Source of the DNA: Dendrophyllia cribrosa
Lineage: Eukaryota; Cnidaria; Anthozoa; Scleractinia; Dendrophylliidae
NCBI GenBank assembly: GCA_024195265.1
Contig: JAJLRJ010000006.1
Location: 971,501 to 1,035,500 of the forward strand
DNA: 64,000 nt
Direction of reading: 5' to 3'
Shown here: positions 11,407 through 23,500 of the stretch, piece after piece
Layout of the letters: each line of letters begins with the position of its first letter
How positions within the stretch are numbered: the first letter of the stretch is position 1
Notes under the pieces: generated by a model
The model's input: only the letters and a program-made list of their open reading frames with translations
Told to the model about the DNA's origin: nothing
Databases searched by the model: none
Position numbers and translations under genes: made by a program

Positions 11407-12040
11407 TGAGTAAAAAACTTCCTTCTGACGGATGGTAATGCACTTGCCGGGGGAAAATTGTCGAGAACAACTGTGACATTTTGAAGACAATATTTCAGTC
11501 AAGGGCTGAAAGCTCAACTTTCACAACACTGTAAGACGTATTACCTTCAAAGACATAAATTACCTGTCCATTGTAAGGTCCAAACGCAAAGCAAACACAA
11601 ATTAATATCCCAATATTAACTGAAGACTGCTGTAATTATAAATAATCGAACGAAATGGACAGCTAGCTTACTAGGAACTCTTATCATGCAAGTTATAATA
11701 ATTATTAGTAATCAGATGCATAACATACACCTCTGTAGACCCCACTGTCCACGAGGGTGTTAAAATTGCTTTTGAACAACCTTTGAAAACACATAAAGAA
11801 GTTATTGCTCTAGCTTTGAAGTCAAGATCGTTCTACAATTAAGCCAGTCCCAGGAAAACAAATAGAGCGTCACCACTGGCATCTTGTGGAAAAATGAGGC
11901 TTTAAAAAAATCCTCCTCTCTGAGAATATGAGTAGAGTTAAGTTGGAAGAGATCGCGAACATTGTTTGGCCATAGTCCATCCTTCAATGTCTTGAAACCG
12001 CCTGTAATTTTTTTTTAAATACGTAGCGTTACATGGTAGT
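11407..12040. other. Gene A 3' flank
   Basis: Follows the stop codon. No canonical AATAAA in a convincing position; AT-rich, nothing else recognised. Confidence 0.4.
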
Positions 12041-12330
12041 GGAGGCACGGTGGTGTAGTGGTTAGCGCGTTGGACTGCAGATCCGAAGGTCTGTGGTTCG
12101 AGGCCTAGCCTAGCCTAGCCTAGCCTAGCCTAGCCTAGCCTAGCCTAGGCCGTCGCGTTGTTTAATTAGAAAAGAAACTTTACTCCGCATTGTCTCCCTA
12201 CATCCAGGTGTACAAAATGTTGGGGGTAATCCAGCGATGGACTAGCATCCCATCCAGAGTAGAGTAGCAATACTTGCTTCATGTTACTAAAACCGGGTTA
12301 AGCTCCGGCAATTTTACTCTTACATGGGTT
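12040..12330 (+). repeat. tRNA-Cys-derived SINE with expanded (CCTAG)n
   Basis: The head has an A box (TGGTGTAGTGGTTAGCGCG), an anticodon arm like tRNA-Cys (GACTGCAGATC, GCA) and a B box (GGTTCGAGGCC). A run of about nine CCTAG pentamers follows at 12101-12148. The body GCGATGGACTAGCATCCCAT + CCAG recurs on the minus strand at 21150-21190. Confidence 0.8.
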
Positions 12331-12489
12331 GACTGTTGTTCTTAAAGACTACCTGCCTTTAGTCCTCTTGTAAAATATGCGTTAAAGTTTGTCTTATCGC
12401 CAGCACAACATATGCCAAGAAAGTGACATCGTCTTACGCGTGGTAGCATTGCCGCCTTGTACAATTGCTGCTTTGCTTCAGTTATTATA

Positions 12490-12677
12490 GACGTTTTTCA
12501 TAAATGTCGGCCGATTTATTAATATTTTATATGTAGGTTGATTAGCCCTACTAGCGTCATTTTAGAGCTGTAAAAATTCTTTTAAATTTTGCACATGCTA
12601 ACGAGGCTAGTCAGGCTGATTAGCATAAATATAAAAAAAATGAGAATTAATCGGCCTCCATTATTTTATGAAAAAGG
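12490..12677. mobile_element. MITE, family 2 copy 1
   Basis: TIR-like ends TTTTTCATAAATGTCGGCCG and its inverted partner at the right (CGGCCTCCATTATTTTATGA). The internal word TTTTGCACATGCTAACGAGG + CTAGTCAGGCTGATTAGCAT is almost identical to that in the copy at 29752-29928. Confidence 0.85.
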
Positions 12678-13298
12678 TATATTAGATTTTGTAGGTCTCA
12701 TTAGTATCACAGTTCTCAGATTCGCTTTTTTACACACATTGTTAGTTTCCTGTAGGAGATTTAAGTGATTCATTGGCCGGTTTATCAATGAAAAATTGTA
12801 AATGATTATTACGTTGCTAGGTCCTTACTTATTGCAGCGTTTTGTTGTTTTTGTTTTTGGATTTATTTTACATTTCGGTGTTCGATCGCGATTAAAACAA
12901 AGCTAAATATGCAAACTTGTGTGTCCTCAGTCTTTTTTCTTCCACATGAACATGCTTTACGGAGAAACGAGCTTCGAAAAAATTTGACACATGGCCACTT
13001 TGTACTTTTAGTCAGACTTGGGTTCCCGGATATCGAGTTGGCTTTCTACATAACTGTCACTTTTTTGGGTTCTGGGAGCGAGGTTACATGGACCTTCAAT
13101 TAGACAGATGACTCAAGAGAAACAAAATAAAATAACTGCAAACTTTGAGCAAACCTGAATAAGGCAGATACAGGCTTAGCAAAAACAAATGTCTCTAGTT
13201 TATTGGCTTGCTTTGTTATCTCGAAATACGAGAACAAAATCATCAAAAGTGATGAAAGCAAAGAAATATTAACTAAAGAGTCGAGACAAATAGGCCAC

Positions 13299-13738
13299 TT
13301 CGAAAAATACCATAATACTCTTTAAAGTGCAGGTTTGGGTGATGCTTGATGTAAGCCTGATTTTTCCGATTTCGTTTGTTTTCAGCACGAACTGCACGTG
13401 CTGTGCTTTAACTTCTTGGCAATTTGCATACGGTGCACATTTGTATACAAACACACAATGGGCCTTTATCACGCCCCGCCATTTTGTATCAAAGCAAAAG
13501 ATTTGCCCCCCAAGCCTCGCAGTGAAAAAGTTGAGAACGAGGTTAAGCAGGGGAAAACAAAGCATTTTATTCTCCTGGGAATCAACATGGCCGCCGCGTG
13601 ATAAAGGCCCATGCTGCGTCCAAGCGTTCCTACATGTACTGTGAATTCCGTTGTGCCATTCTAACAAAGGAGACTTGAATAATTACACCCCGGTGAGGCT
13701 GAGCCTGCACATAAAAGATTATTATGGTATTTTTCGAA
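13299..13738. mobile_element. MITE with inverted ends, hosting a second MITE
   Basis: Outer inverted repeats: CGAAAAATACCATAATACTC + TTTAAAGTGCAGG at 13301-13333 and its near complement at 13703-13736. Short ORFs inside are by-products of the palindromes. Confidence 0.8.
13458..13612. mobile_element. Inner MITE nested in 13299-13738
   Basis: Ends GGGCCTTTATCACGCC..GCCAT and ATGGCC..CGCGTGATAAAGGCCC are inverted repeats. It sits inside the outer pair, so it either inserted later or the whole is a compound foldback. Confidence 0.7.
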
Positions 13739-13919
13739 ATGGGTTAAAGAATTAAAATTCTTCCATCCTTGCAATTCTACACTACATCTACAAACTACTG
13801 CTTTTGTTTTACTCTATAGAATCTTTTTATCTAATAAAGTTGTATATTTAAGCGGAAGTTACATCGGTGGATCCAGACTGAGGGCCAAATTAAAAACTAA
13901 AAATTAAGAAAATCCCAAA

Positions 13920-13990
13920 GTTTATTTTGTAAAATACTGAAAAACAAATGGTACCATGCAAAAGTTCTACCGAAGAGGTTTCATTTGAAT
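13920..13990 (-). repeat. Dispersed copy of the 106-bp repeat family
   Basis: TTGTAAAATACTGAAAAACA + AATGGTACCATGCAAAAGTT and TTTCATTTGAATA match the terminal part of the family copy at 33455-33590 read on the opposite strand, and the edge of the array at 58079. Confidence 0.7.
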
Positions 13991-14105
13991 AAATAATAAA
14001 TAATAATAAAAACTGTGTCAAGAAAAAATATAGCAGTTACCCACTAAGTAAGGACACCTATATCTAAACTATCTAAAGAATTATGCTAAGCTAAGGGACT
14101 GTGCA

Positions 14106-14277
14106 ATAATAGACCAATTTCGATATATTAAAATTCATACTTGGCTCCGAGGCTTAGGGGAATAAAACAAAAGAAATCACATCGAGGTTCAGGTATGAAT
14201 AATTTATTTCTTTTGTTTTATTTCCCTAAGCCTCGGAGCCAAGTATGAATTTTAATATATCGGAATTGGTCTATTAT
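14106..14277. mobile_element. Near-perfect palindromic MITE
   Basis: Arms of about 80 bp (ATAATAGACCAATTTCGATA .. CTTGGCTCCGAGGCTTAGGG) around a short centre. Could form a long hairpin. Intergenic between genes A and B. Confidence 0.93.
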
Positions 14278-14279
14278 CA

Positions 14280-14405
14280 GGAGGGGGAGGGGTGGGGGGG
14301 GGGGGGGGGGGGGTTTGGAAAATGGGCTTCATGTAGAAAAATATTAAGTAATACCTCCCTTCTAAAGATGTGAATTTAGTTATTGCCCCCCCCCCCCCCC
14401 CCCCT
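14280..14405. repeat. Facing poly(G) and poly(C) tracts
   Basis: About 20 G at 14293-14313 and about 20 C at 14384-14404, 70 bp apart, potentially pairing as a stem and prone to assembly error. Confidence 0.8.
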
Positions 14406-14660
14406 TGTTGGACATCCGTCTCTAGAACAAACATGACCTCGAAGAAATGTTCAACAAAGCCATCCGAATCCACTTCTGAATCACTAGATTGCGAATCCGA
14501 GTTGCTTGCACTGGAACTCATTTCCTCGTTAAAGTTCTCTTGGGTTTCTCGTGGGATGCAAGAATGATCATCACGAGCGTACTGGAGAACTCGTGCAAAC
14601 AATTCCACTTTACCTCCACTGATCTTAAGACCATGCTGGTTGAGGTACATCTTCAATCTG
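14405..14660 (-). pseudogene. SAP-like coding fragment
   Basis: On the minus strand an open stretch begins MKMYLNQHGLKISGGKVELF and continues ARVLQYARDDH, the L..yL..hgl..sG.K.eL..Rv pattern of a SAP DNA-binding motif. It is followed by a serine/acidic run. It ends in the poly(G) tract with no further coding sequence. Probably a relic of a mobile element or a gene fragment. Confidence 0.45.
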
Positions 14661-14671
14661 TTGCAATATGA

Positions 14672-17400
14672 TTATTTATGTTGTAGTGAAATTATGATTT
14701 TGCTGCAATTTTGCCTGCACTGGTTCAAATTAAATGAAGAAGGAGAACCGAATAAAGGAGCGGGTACGGAATGAAAAGGGTTCTGAGAAGGAAAAAATGT
14801 TCGACTGTTTGGGGCTTTATTTTCTTTGCAAATTGAGGGAGGCCTTGAATTGGGCCCCTTCCCTACACGTAGATACACCATTAATTAAGTTGACAGCTAA
14901 CGCAGACTCCTCTATAGAGTGTGTGCGCTCACATGACCCTTGGATTACCGTCCGCCATGTTGGAGGACCACATTGATGGGTTTTCCCTGTGTTTACCTTC
15001 CAGAGAGCGGGCAGTGCGAGCGCTTTTGAAATGATAACTCGCGTTTCCTTTAACGTTGTGAATTAAAATCGAAAAGGTAGCTAATGTACAGTGCTTTATT
15101 GTTATTTGTGCTAAGTTAAATTTCAAAAACTCTTTTCTTCCGATAATTTGGGCCGTATCAGTGTTTCGATCAATTCGATATGCTGATTTGCCGGCCCGAT
15201 TTTTTTTAAACCTTGAAAACATTATTACAGAGTAGAAAATCAGCCACACATATAAAATCGGTTTTACGTCAACAATATTTCTTATAAAATGTAATCGTTT
15301 TCATGGTCGCGGCAACTCGTAGAATCAGTCTTGTAGCGCGTCTCTTTAGGACCCTTTAGCTAGTTTGTCGGTTCCTTGATTGCAGGCTGCAATTTGTCTG
15401 CACGAAATTTTGTTTCGAAGTGGTTTCTGTGGAGAACTTGTTCCCCGGGTGCTTACTATTTAGCCAAGCCGCCACCCCCAATGCGTACATCATTAGGAAA
15501 CACTGGCATCTGAGCTCTTTTGCAAACTTCATTTCATTGTCACCGGTATTTTCGGTTGGAAAGCAAAAGGTACGGTTGATTTTCAGGAAATTTGGGTTGG
15601 AACTAGTGGAAAACCTTCAGCGATTTGGAGAGTGAGCCCGGCAGCCGGGTACGGTCTTCAAAGGGTCTTCAGGCCTCAGAAATTCTCACAGAATTTCCAC
15701 GAAAAGGTTCATTTACTGACTTCCTAAGAGTATTCTATCTTTGTTTAGAAATGCCAAGCGCTTCGAAAAATTATTTTGGTTTTGTAGTTGACGAATTCTC
15801 CGAGCTTGTGCATACTATAAAATCGCTGTAGTTTCATTGGATAAAGTTTCATTAGATAAAAACAAAGAAATATAGTTAAAATGGATTGAATCCAGGAATC
15901 GTGTGGTCGTGTGGGTTGGTGTAATTCTGACTCGTTTGCTGTCGAAATTAACAATGTCAATAATAACAACTAACCCCATACATCGTTCATTTTATATGTC
16001 AACATTGTTTATGCACGCATCAAATTATTTTGAAAACCGCGACGCACACCGATCTTAAAACCAAAGTTTTTTGTGACAACCAAGTTGGTTGGGAGGTAGT
16101 GAACATATGAGACTTTTATGAATTTTGAAGCTACTCAAATTTGTCAGCTTTTTTAAAATTTAAATGTAAATTTCATCATTCTAGCAATCAGCCTTTCATT
16201 TATCGAATTAAAATTAGAGAATTCAGAATATAGAACACAAGTAGAAAATTAATTGTTTCAATTTTTTTTCATGTTTTCAGTATTTATTTTTGCTTGATTA
16301 AATGTATTTTAGGATTGAAAATTTCGTTTTTTGCAATTCCGATCTATTAGCTCAGAACTGATCATTGTATTTGGAGGCCTTAAATACATGAAGAGTAGCA
16401 CTATTGTAATTATGTCTGCATTGGCTGCCAATTTGGTTTTAGAAGCCGTGAAAATATCTATTTTAATTGCTATCGACTGTATATTGTTAACGAACCACAG
16501 TAGTCAAACATTACAATAATCGAAAACGCAGTTTCACGCATGTATCAGTCGTATCTTTCAAAACAATATACAATTTTACAGCTCCAGCTTGCATGCATTG
16601 TTATACTGATCAAAATATAACATGTAAGCAGGTGGATACAATGACACGAGCAGGTATAATTGTAAACAATTGCCCATAATATAGACTTAGATAACAACAA
16701 TTAAGTTTTCCAAAATATCTCGAAACCACTCCAAAAACATATCTTATAACACTGCAACTTACTCGCACTATCACAGTTGAAGAATGACTCTATAATTTTC
16801 TAGTCGAATATCCTACTGTTTAAGCGTTCATTGATAGCAACCGACTGAACATTTTACGGTATTTTTCGGTTTAACCACTGTGGAATGGTTATGACATTTT
16901 ATCACTGAAACAGTCCTTTTTTCTGGTTGTCTTGTTTTATGGCCGTAGTTTTTAATCAAACCTGGCTGCAATGTTTCAGGAGTTAATAAAAAGTTTATAA
17001 GAGTACAAAAAAGATTAATCGTGAAATTTTTGCAAAGAGACGAACTAAGCAATCCCATCATAGTTTTCGTTCTTAAAGGGTTTAGCCAGCACGCGCAGAC
17101 TTAAAAAAAGCAGACAAAACGACATACAGTGTATACAATTTTTGTCTAGTTTTGTCTGGAAACAAGAATTACTGCGTTTTGAACTTCTGCCATTCGACAA
17201 TGACATGCAAAAAATATAGACCCATGCTGTTCAGTAAATTGTATAAATGCTTTGCTTTTTTAAATTTTTAATATCGGAGGTGTTGTTTATAACCTGCCTC
17301 TTAAGCCTCTTCTCGATTTCAATATCTCGCAAATGTAACCATAGCACGCCGAATATTGTTTGAAGGATGACATTTCAACATTTGCGTTCCTTGGCAGTAC
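14672..17400. other. Intergenic DNA between genes A and B
   Basis: Reading frames here are short and show no domain pattern on either strand. Nothing beyond AT-rich sequence is recognised; it should include distal promoter DNA of gene B. Confidence 0.5.
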
Positions 17401-17407
17401 TAAGAGA

Positions 17408-17415
17408 TATAAAAG
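17408..17415 (+). promoter_or_regulatory. Candidate TATA box of gene B
   Basis: TATAAAAG lies 82 bp before the ATG at 17490, so transcription would start near 17440 and give a short 5' UTR of about 50 nt. Spacing and sequence fit a metazoan TATA box, but there is no expression evidence. Confidence 0.45.
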
Positions 17416-17489
17416 AAACGCACGTTTTCGGTTGGGCTTTTGTTATATTTAAACGCCCAAAGATTTAAAGGCAGTCAGACTTATTCACA

Positions 17490-17574
17490 ATGAAGCGTCA
17501 TGCGTGGATTCTATGGCTAACAGTCATTTGTCTTGTAAACACAGTCGAATTGGAAAATTCTGAAGAGTGCCCAA
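17490..17574 (+). CDS. Gene B exon 1: signal peptide
   Basis: MKRHAWILWLTVICLVNTVE is a basic N-terminus followed by a hydrophobic core, a classic secretory signal, then EECP. It is the first ATG after the TATA-like box and lies in frame with the discoidin exon. Donor GTAAGT, phase 1. Confidence 0.85.
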
Positions 17575-20500
17575 GTAAGTCCTTGCATTTAATTCTCAGC
17601 AATGCTATATATAAGAACCGCTATATCCATTTAAGCTATTAAATGTCAGGTTTATGACAATAGCTATTACCGGTAAACCATTGTTTATTCGAAACTATGA
17701 GTGCCTTTATCTACAGAATCTTGCCGAAGCGCACTTGGCCTCGAGAATGGCCTTATCAAAGACGAACAACTCTCCGCATTTTCCGCCTACTTCAGCGACT
17801 CTTCCACGTTCGGCGTTCATCGTGCCAGGCTCAACTTAAATTCATGGCCTCCCGGGTATAGAGCCCAGAACGTGACTCAGTCTGACATAGACAAGTCCTG
17901 GATTATGATTGACTTAGGAAGGGAAGTAATTGTCACAGGAATAGCGACCCAAGGCTATGGGGATGCGTCGGTAGCAGAATGGGTTACCAGTTATCGGCTA
18001 ATGTACGCTACCAGCGAACAACGATATGCTTATCATAGTGTTATGGATGATAATGGAGAAGTTCAGGTTAGTAGGATTTTTAATGACGGTAAAATTTAAA
18101 AGATGCTTTGCGCGCTTGGGTAAGTATTTGTACTTTGTAGTCGATTTATTTCCCATTACCTTTCGGTTTTCTCTAATTATTTTTTCGAGTTAGTGGTTCA
18201 TATTTCAAGTTCATGTTTCGTTCAGCCGAGAACACAACTGGAAATATCATTCAATTAAAAATTTGAATAAGAATACCTACTTAAATAAAAACGTACGAGG
18301 TTTGATCGTTCATTTAATATCCTCAATAAATATTATTCAATTACTTCTTGAGTCCCGAGTAAAATCCAATCACAACTTACTCAATGATAAAATTGTTTAG
18401 TTTTGAGAAAAAAAGCTGAAAACCCTCTCGTTATAATTCTGCAAATTCCGGTTTTTAAAGGCCAATATTAACCACAGTTAAGCATTCTTTCATAACACGG
18501 AAATCTCCATTGTTACCAATATAACTACCCCCCTATCCTTTCTTTAAGGTTTTTATATAAGTCGCGCAATAATCATTTTTTATTGTTAGAAGATTGAAAA
18601 TAAACAAAATGTAATTTAAAAAAATGCAGCTGCACGTTTTGTAGAGTCAATCTCGTCATATTGAGGCTCACTGTGTTACTACTGTTTAAAATTATAGGAA
18701 AGGAATTACATGTATACCAAGTCTATGATAAGTTTAAGGAACTTTCCAAGCTGCAATTACACGTCGGTAGTTAGTGAAAAATAAAGGCTTATCAAGTATA
18801 TTGCATTTAAAGAGTTTTCGTGATCATACATGTATCTGCATTGTGACAACTCAACGGGACTTCGCGATTAAAGGTGTTTGTAAACAATTCATAAATGCAG
18901 CCTATTTGCCATTGCTGATTGTTTTATAAGAATAAAAGTGGTCTACATGCTTTACTGATTGAAAATACTAACTAGAGGGAACGGCGAATCTCTCTTTTTT
19001 TTTAATTCTTTCTCACTAACTTCATATTTTTTATGATTTATTTCAAATATGCAAATTGATTACAAGTCAGTTGTAAAACATGCTGCGGAGAGAAGTGAAT
19101 GCCAAAACATAATTGCGGTTAGATTTTAGGTTTTACTTGAGCAGGTTCGTATGGTATTCTAGAACATTTCGGCATCGCAGCCAACACACTTAACTCTGAA
19201 TTTTAATACTTTTTTTTAATCCTTTAGACTTTTGTCCCGTTAGACAGAAATAAAGTATTTCAATAAAAATAAATGGTTCCTATTAAAAGTTGTTTGTTCA
19301 AACAAATTTGTTTAATTGGCGAAAGTTGCACGCAATTTATCTTGAAGGATAGCCTTGACATATATTGCTTGTTTCGGTAATTTGGTGTTTCGTGAACCTG
19401 ACTAAGGGGGTGTTTACATGACACCGGGACGACTTTCGCGCCTGGGCGAGTTCACTCCGGTTCCCTCTTATGGCTCTACATTTGTTTACATGATACCACC
19501 ACATTTTTATGTAAAGGTTTCATCGTCATTTATAGTTTTATCCCTATCCGTTTTTGACATCTGTATTTGTAATAAAGCGACACCTGCTGACTTACGGTTA
19601 TACACTGTTAGTTTTGTTATCGAGTGGTGCAGTGCATGGGTATTACCATACATTGTTCTAGAATATTTATTACTTTTAAAGAGTCATTTTATCCATATTT
19701 GTCTGGTATCAACCACTCTTTTCGCTCGATCTGTAGATTGCTAATTGTGGCTTTAGTGGTCAAAAGTTCTTTCTAGAAGCTACACAAAACCACAATGGTT
19801 TGTGAAAACCACGGTTTAACAATTACAACAATAAATAACTTTGGTCATTGTTTTGATCCTAAAATATTTTCCACCGGTTTACTACTCGTTTGATTTCATA
19901 TCAGTTAACCAGCTATTGATCGACATTTAATGGAAACATTCATCGGCGACTGTTGGCGAGAGGAAAGTGCAACGTGCTGTTAATAACCAATCAGCATTAA
20001 GAGTTGCGTTCCCAGGCAGCTACATTATGAAATCTAATTTCAGTCTTGTATATTCACGTGTTCACAAGTCGATAGGATCGAGCTCGAGCTCGTATTACTG
20101 TTACTTTATTTGATAATATTTTAACTGTGCCATCAAACGTTTAACGTTTTCACGACAGCGCGCTCGATCAGAGAACAGAACATGAATTAATTACGTGTAC
20201 GTTACCCAAACCGTCCGCATGCGCAGTCGCAACATAAATCGGCGATTGCTAAACCGAGAAGTCCTGAGTACTAGGGAGAAAACGCGTGTCTGAATTACAA
20301 CAATTACAACTACAGCTATTTCAATTTAGGTTGTCGGATGAGAGCTTCAAGCGTACGCAACGAGACCGCAAGGTACTTTGGGATTTTTATGTATACGATA
20401 AATTGACCAAAGCAAATTAAAATGCCTCGTCCATACAGCGAAGGCAAACATTTATGGTGCTAACATCCACCTCACTCATCGCACTAACAAACGCAAAAAC

Positions 20501-23500
20501 CGCGAACTAAGCTAAGACCAATTTACAACTACCCATAGTAACTTGCGGTCTCGTTGCGTACGCTTGAAGCTCTCATCCGACAACCTAAATTGAAATAGCT
20601 GTATATGGAAACTCCATTGTAATTCAGTCGGCGACAGTCGCCGACTGAATTACAACAGTTACAACAATCTGGGCTTTACCAGCTATTGCATGTTTTCACA
20701 CCATACGATTAAAAAGTCCATTCATCATTTATTGGCCATGTAATTATAACCTCCAGAACGCAGTCGCACCCTTTCCAGTTTTACTTTCACTATAATTTAA
20801 ATTGTTAAGAACACTATTGTATTGAACATGGGGTAGTATAATAATCTATCCTTATTATTTTTTTATTAGGTTTTTGATGGAAACCGAGACAGCAACACAA
20901 TACGTAAACACGAGATAATGGTTCCCGTAATTGCAAGGAGCCTCCTTTTGTTGCCTTCCAGTTGGCATAACAACATAGGAATCAGAATAGAGGTTTATGG
21001 CTGCAATCCTGGTGAGAAATTATGTCATGGTAAATGATAAAGTGAACTAAGGCCGCACAAGAACCAAAGGTGGCCCATATAGCTGGAGATAATATCCCAG
21101 CTTTTGTAGCAGCATGAAGCAATTGAGCGTATTAGTGTTAGTTGCTTCTCCTCCTGGATGGGATGCCTGGAGTCCATTGCAGGGTACCCACTTTTAAACC
21201 TGGGTGGAGCCACCAAGTTATTGTACCCAAGCAAGTTTGACTAGTTTTGCAAATGCCCTTGCTAAAAAACTTGCGTGCTGGGTTTTCTTGGTCAAACAAA
21301 ACTTATCTCATCTGAAATGTGCTCGTGACGTAGAAATCCATCATCGAGTGACTAATTTGCATATCTGTCAAAATAAACTATATCTTGTTCAACGCTTCGC
21401 GTATAGAGTTCTAAAGTGTGACGTCACGCTGTCATGACAACCATTTTTTGGGTCTAAACAAAACCAGGCTGCAATACGGACGCCATTGTTAATTACGGTT
21501 TCGTATTGTTCACTAAATAATTTCGGCATATAGGACTTTCTATTCCAAAGAATGAAAAAAACAATGGTTTATGGACTCCATTGTTGTGCTCGATGCAAAC
21601 GTTTGAAGCTGTACGTGCGATTTTAGGGAGAAATTTATGTGTGCGTAGGTGGTCGATTCCCACAGCGAAAGGCGACAAAGGTCACGAACATGTATTGCTT
21701 CGCTCCGGATTGTAACCATCATTCGGAATCGCATACTTGCCAGTTCTTTCTGTTTCCAAATCCAGAGAAGAAAAAGGAGGAATATGATCGATGGGTTCGC
21801 TTCCTAAGGTAGGCTGAATGTTTGCTGTTTTTGTGTGGTTTTTCACCATCGTGCAATTTTGGTGCGAGTTTGTTTACAATGATAACGGTGATAAAGAAAT
21901 ACTTGAGCGTCGTAAATGGATGGCGAGAAATGTAAGGCACAAGTAGTATTGCGATAGTTTAAGCTAAAATTTTGGCGTTGCTTAAACCTCTTCATGTTAA
22001 TCTGAAGGCTAATGTTCTATATCAGGAGAGCTGACAGAAAACCAAGCAAGCATGCCAAAGTGTGCAGCTGTCATTTCAGAGGTTGAAAGAAATCTGCAGG
22101 GCCGGAAATCTTCAAGCGGAATGCAGATAAACTATTCCCCTCACAAAACACTCCACCGAAAAAGAAAAAGAAACCCAAATCATTGGTTAATAAGTTACCG
22201 ACTGTTAAAGATACCATGGCCATCATTAATGCCAAATCTGCAGAGTCTTCAGATACATGGGATGAAAGATCCTCAACTCCAACTGAGCAAATAATCTTAG
22301 AGGCAGAATTAAACTTAGCAAAGCAGGAGCTGAACTATCACCAGGACACCATGCAGTATCAGAAAACACATTACTCTGTTTCAATCTTGAGTTCTGAAGT
22401 AATCAGAATGGAAACTGGTTTACCAACAAAGGAGATTTTCACAATTGTAGTGAATTATACAGCTAAATTCAAGGACTCCATTTCTTATTATTGTGGATGG
22501 AAAGTCGAGTCCATAACCTTTGAGGACCAAATCTTCATAACACTTATGAAGTTACGGAAAAACTATACCATTTTGCACCTAGCACAGCTGTTTTCATGCA
22601 GTGTTGGGACAATTTCTAACATAGTTATAACATTTGTACACATCTTACATACACTGCTGTTTGATGACCTGATGAAAGTGATTCCTTCCAGGAACAAAAA
22701 CTGCTTGTGTTCGCCATCATCCTTTTCAGAGTTCTCGATCTGCAGAGTTATTATTGATTGTACTGACATTGAAGTGGCCACACCAAGCCTTATGAGTCAA
22801 CAAAATGTGACCTATTCAAGTTACCGTGGGATGAACTTACTCTTTCAAAGTTTTGACTGGGGTTGCACCTAATGGGGTGTTGACCTACATCAGCAACCTC
22901 TACCCTGGATCCATCTCTGACAAAGAGATTGTCCAGCAATCTGGTTTTCTAAAGCACTTTGTACCTGGTGATCTGATCTTGGCAGACAAAGGTTTTCTCA
23001 TTCAAGACATTGTTCCTAAGGGTGTGTCTGTGAACATTCCACCATTTCTTGAACATGGTAAATTTACTGAAAGTGAGGCCAAGTTAACCAAGTCAGTCGC
23101 ATACATGTTGAAAGGGCAAATGCAAGGCTCAAAGATTTTAAAATTCTTAGTTTTGTCCCTCCATACTTAAGGTCTCACATTGACAAAGTGTTTCAGTTAT
23201 GTGCAGCTATTGTCAACTTGCAGTTTCCTTTAATTAAGGAGGGGTGCGAGGGAACAGACTTTGACTAGGAAATTTAATGTACATTGCCAGTTTCTGTAAC
23301 CTACCCATGAAGAAAGTGGATACATAAGTGATATTTTCAAAAGCAATATTGTACAGTTTGGGTGTACATTTTATTGTTCTTTAATCATCATATTCTTTGA
23401 GATCTTCTGTCAGTAGGCTTTTGTTTTGGTACTTGTTTAAGTTCAGGATGCCTGCAGAGGAAGTGAAGCAATTCGAGTGATTTAATTCCTTCTTAATGTT

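Noticed and set aside
12050..12112. Possible functional tRNA-Cys gene
   Set aside because: A and B boxes and GCA anticodon region are present, but the acceptor stem does not pair and the sequence runs into a SINE body.
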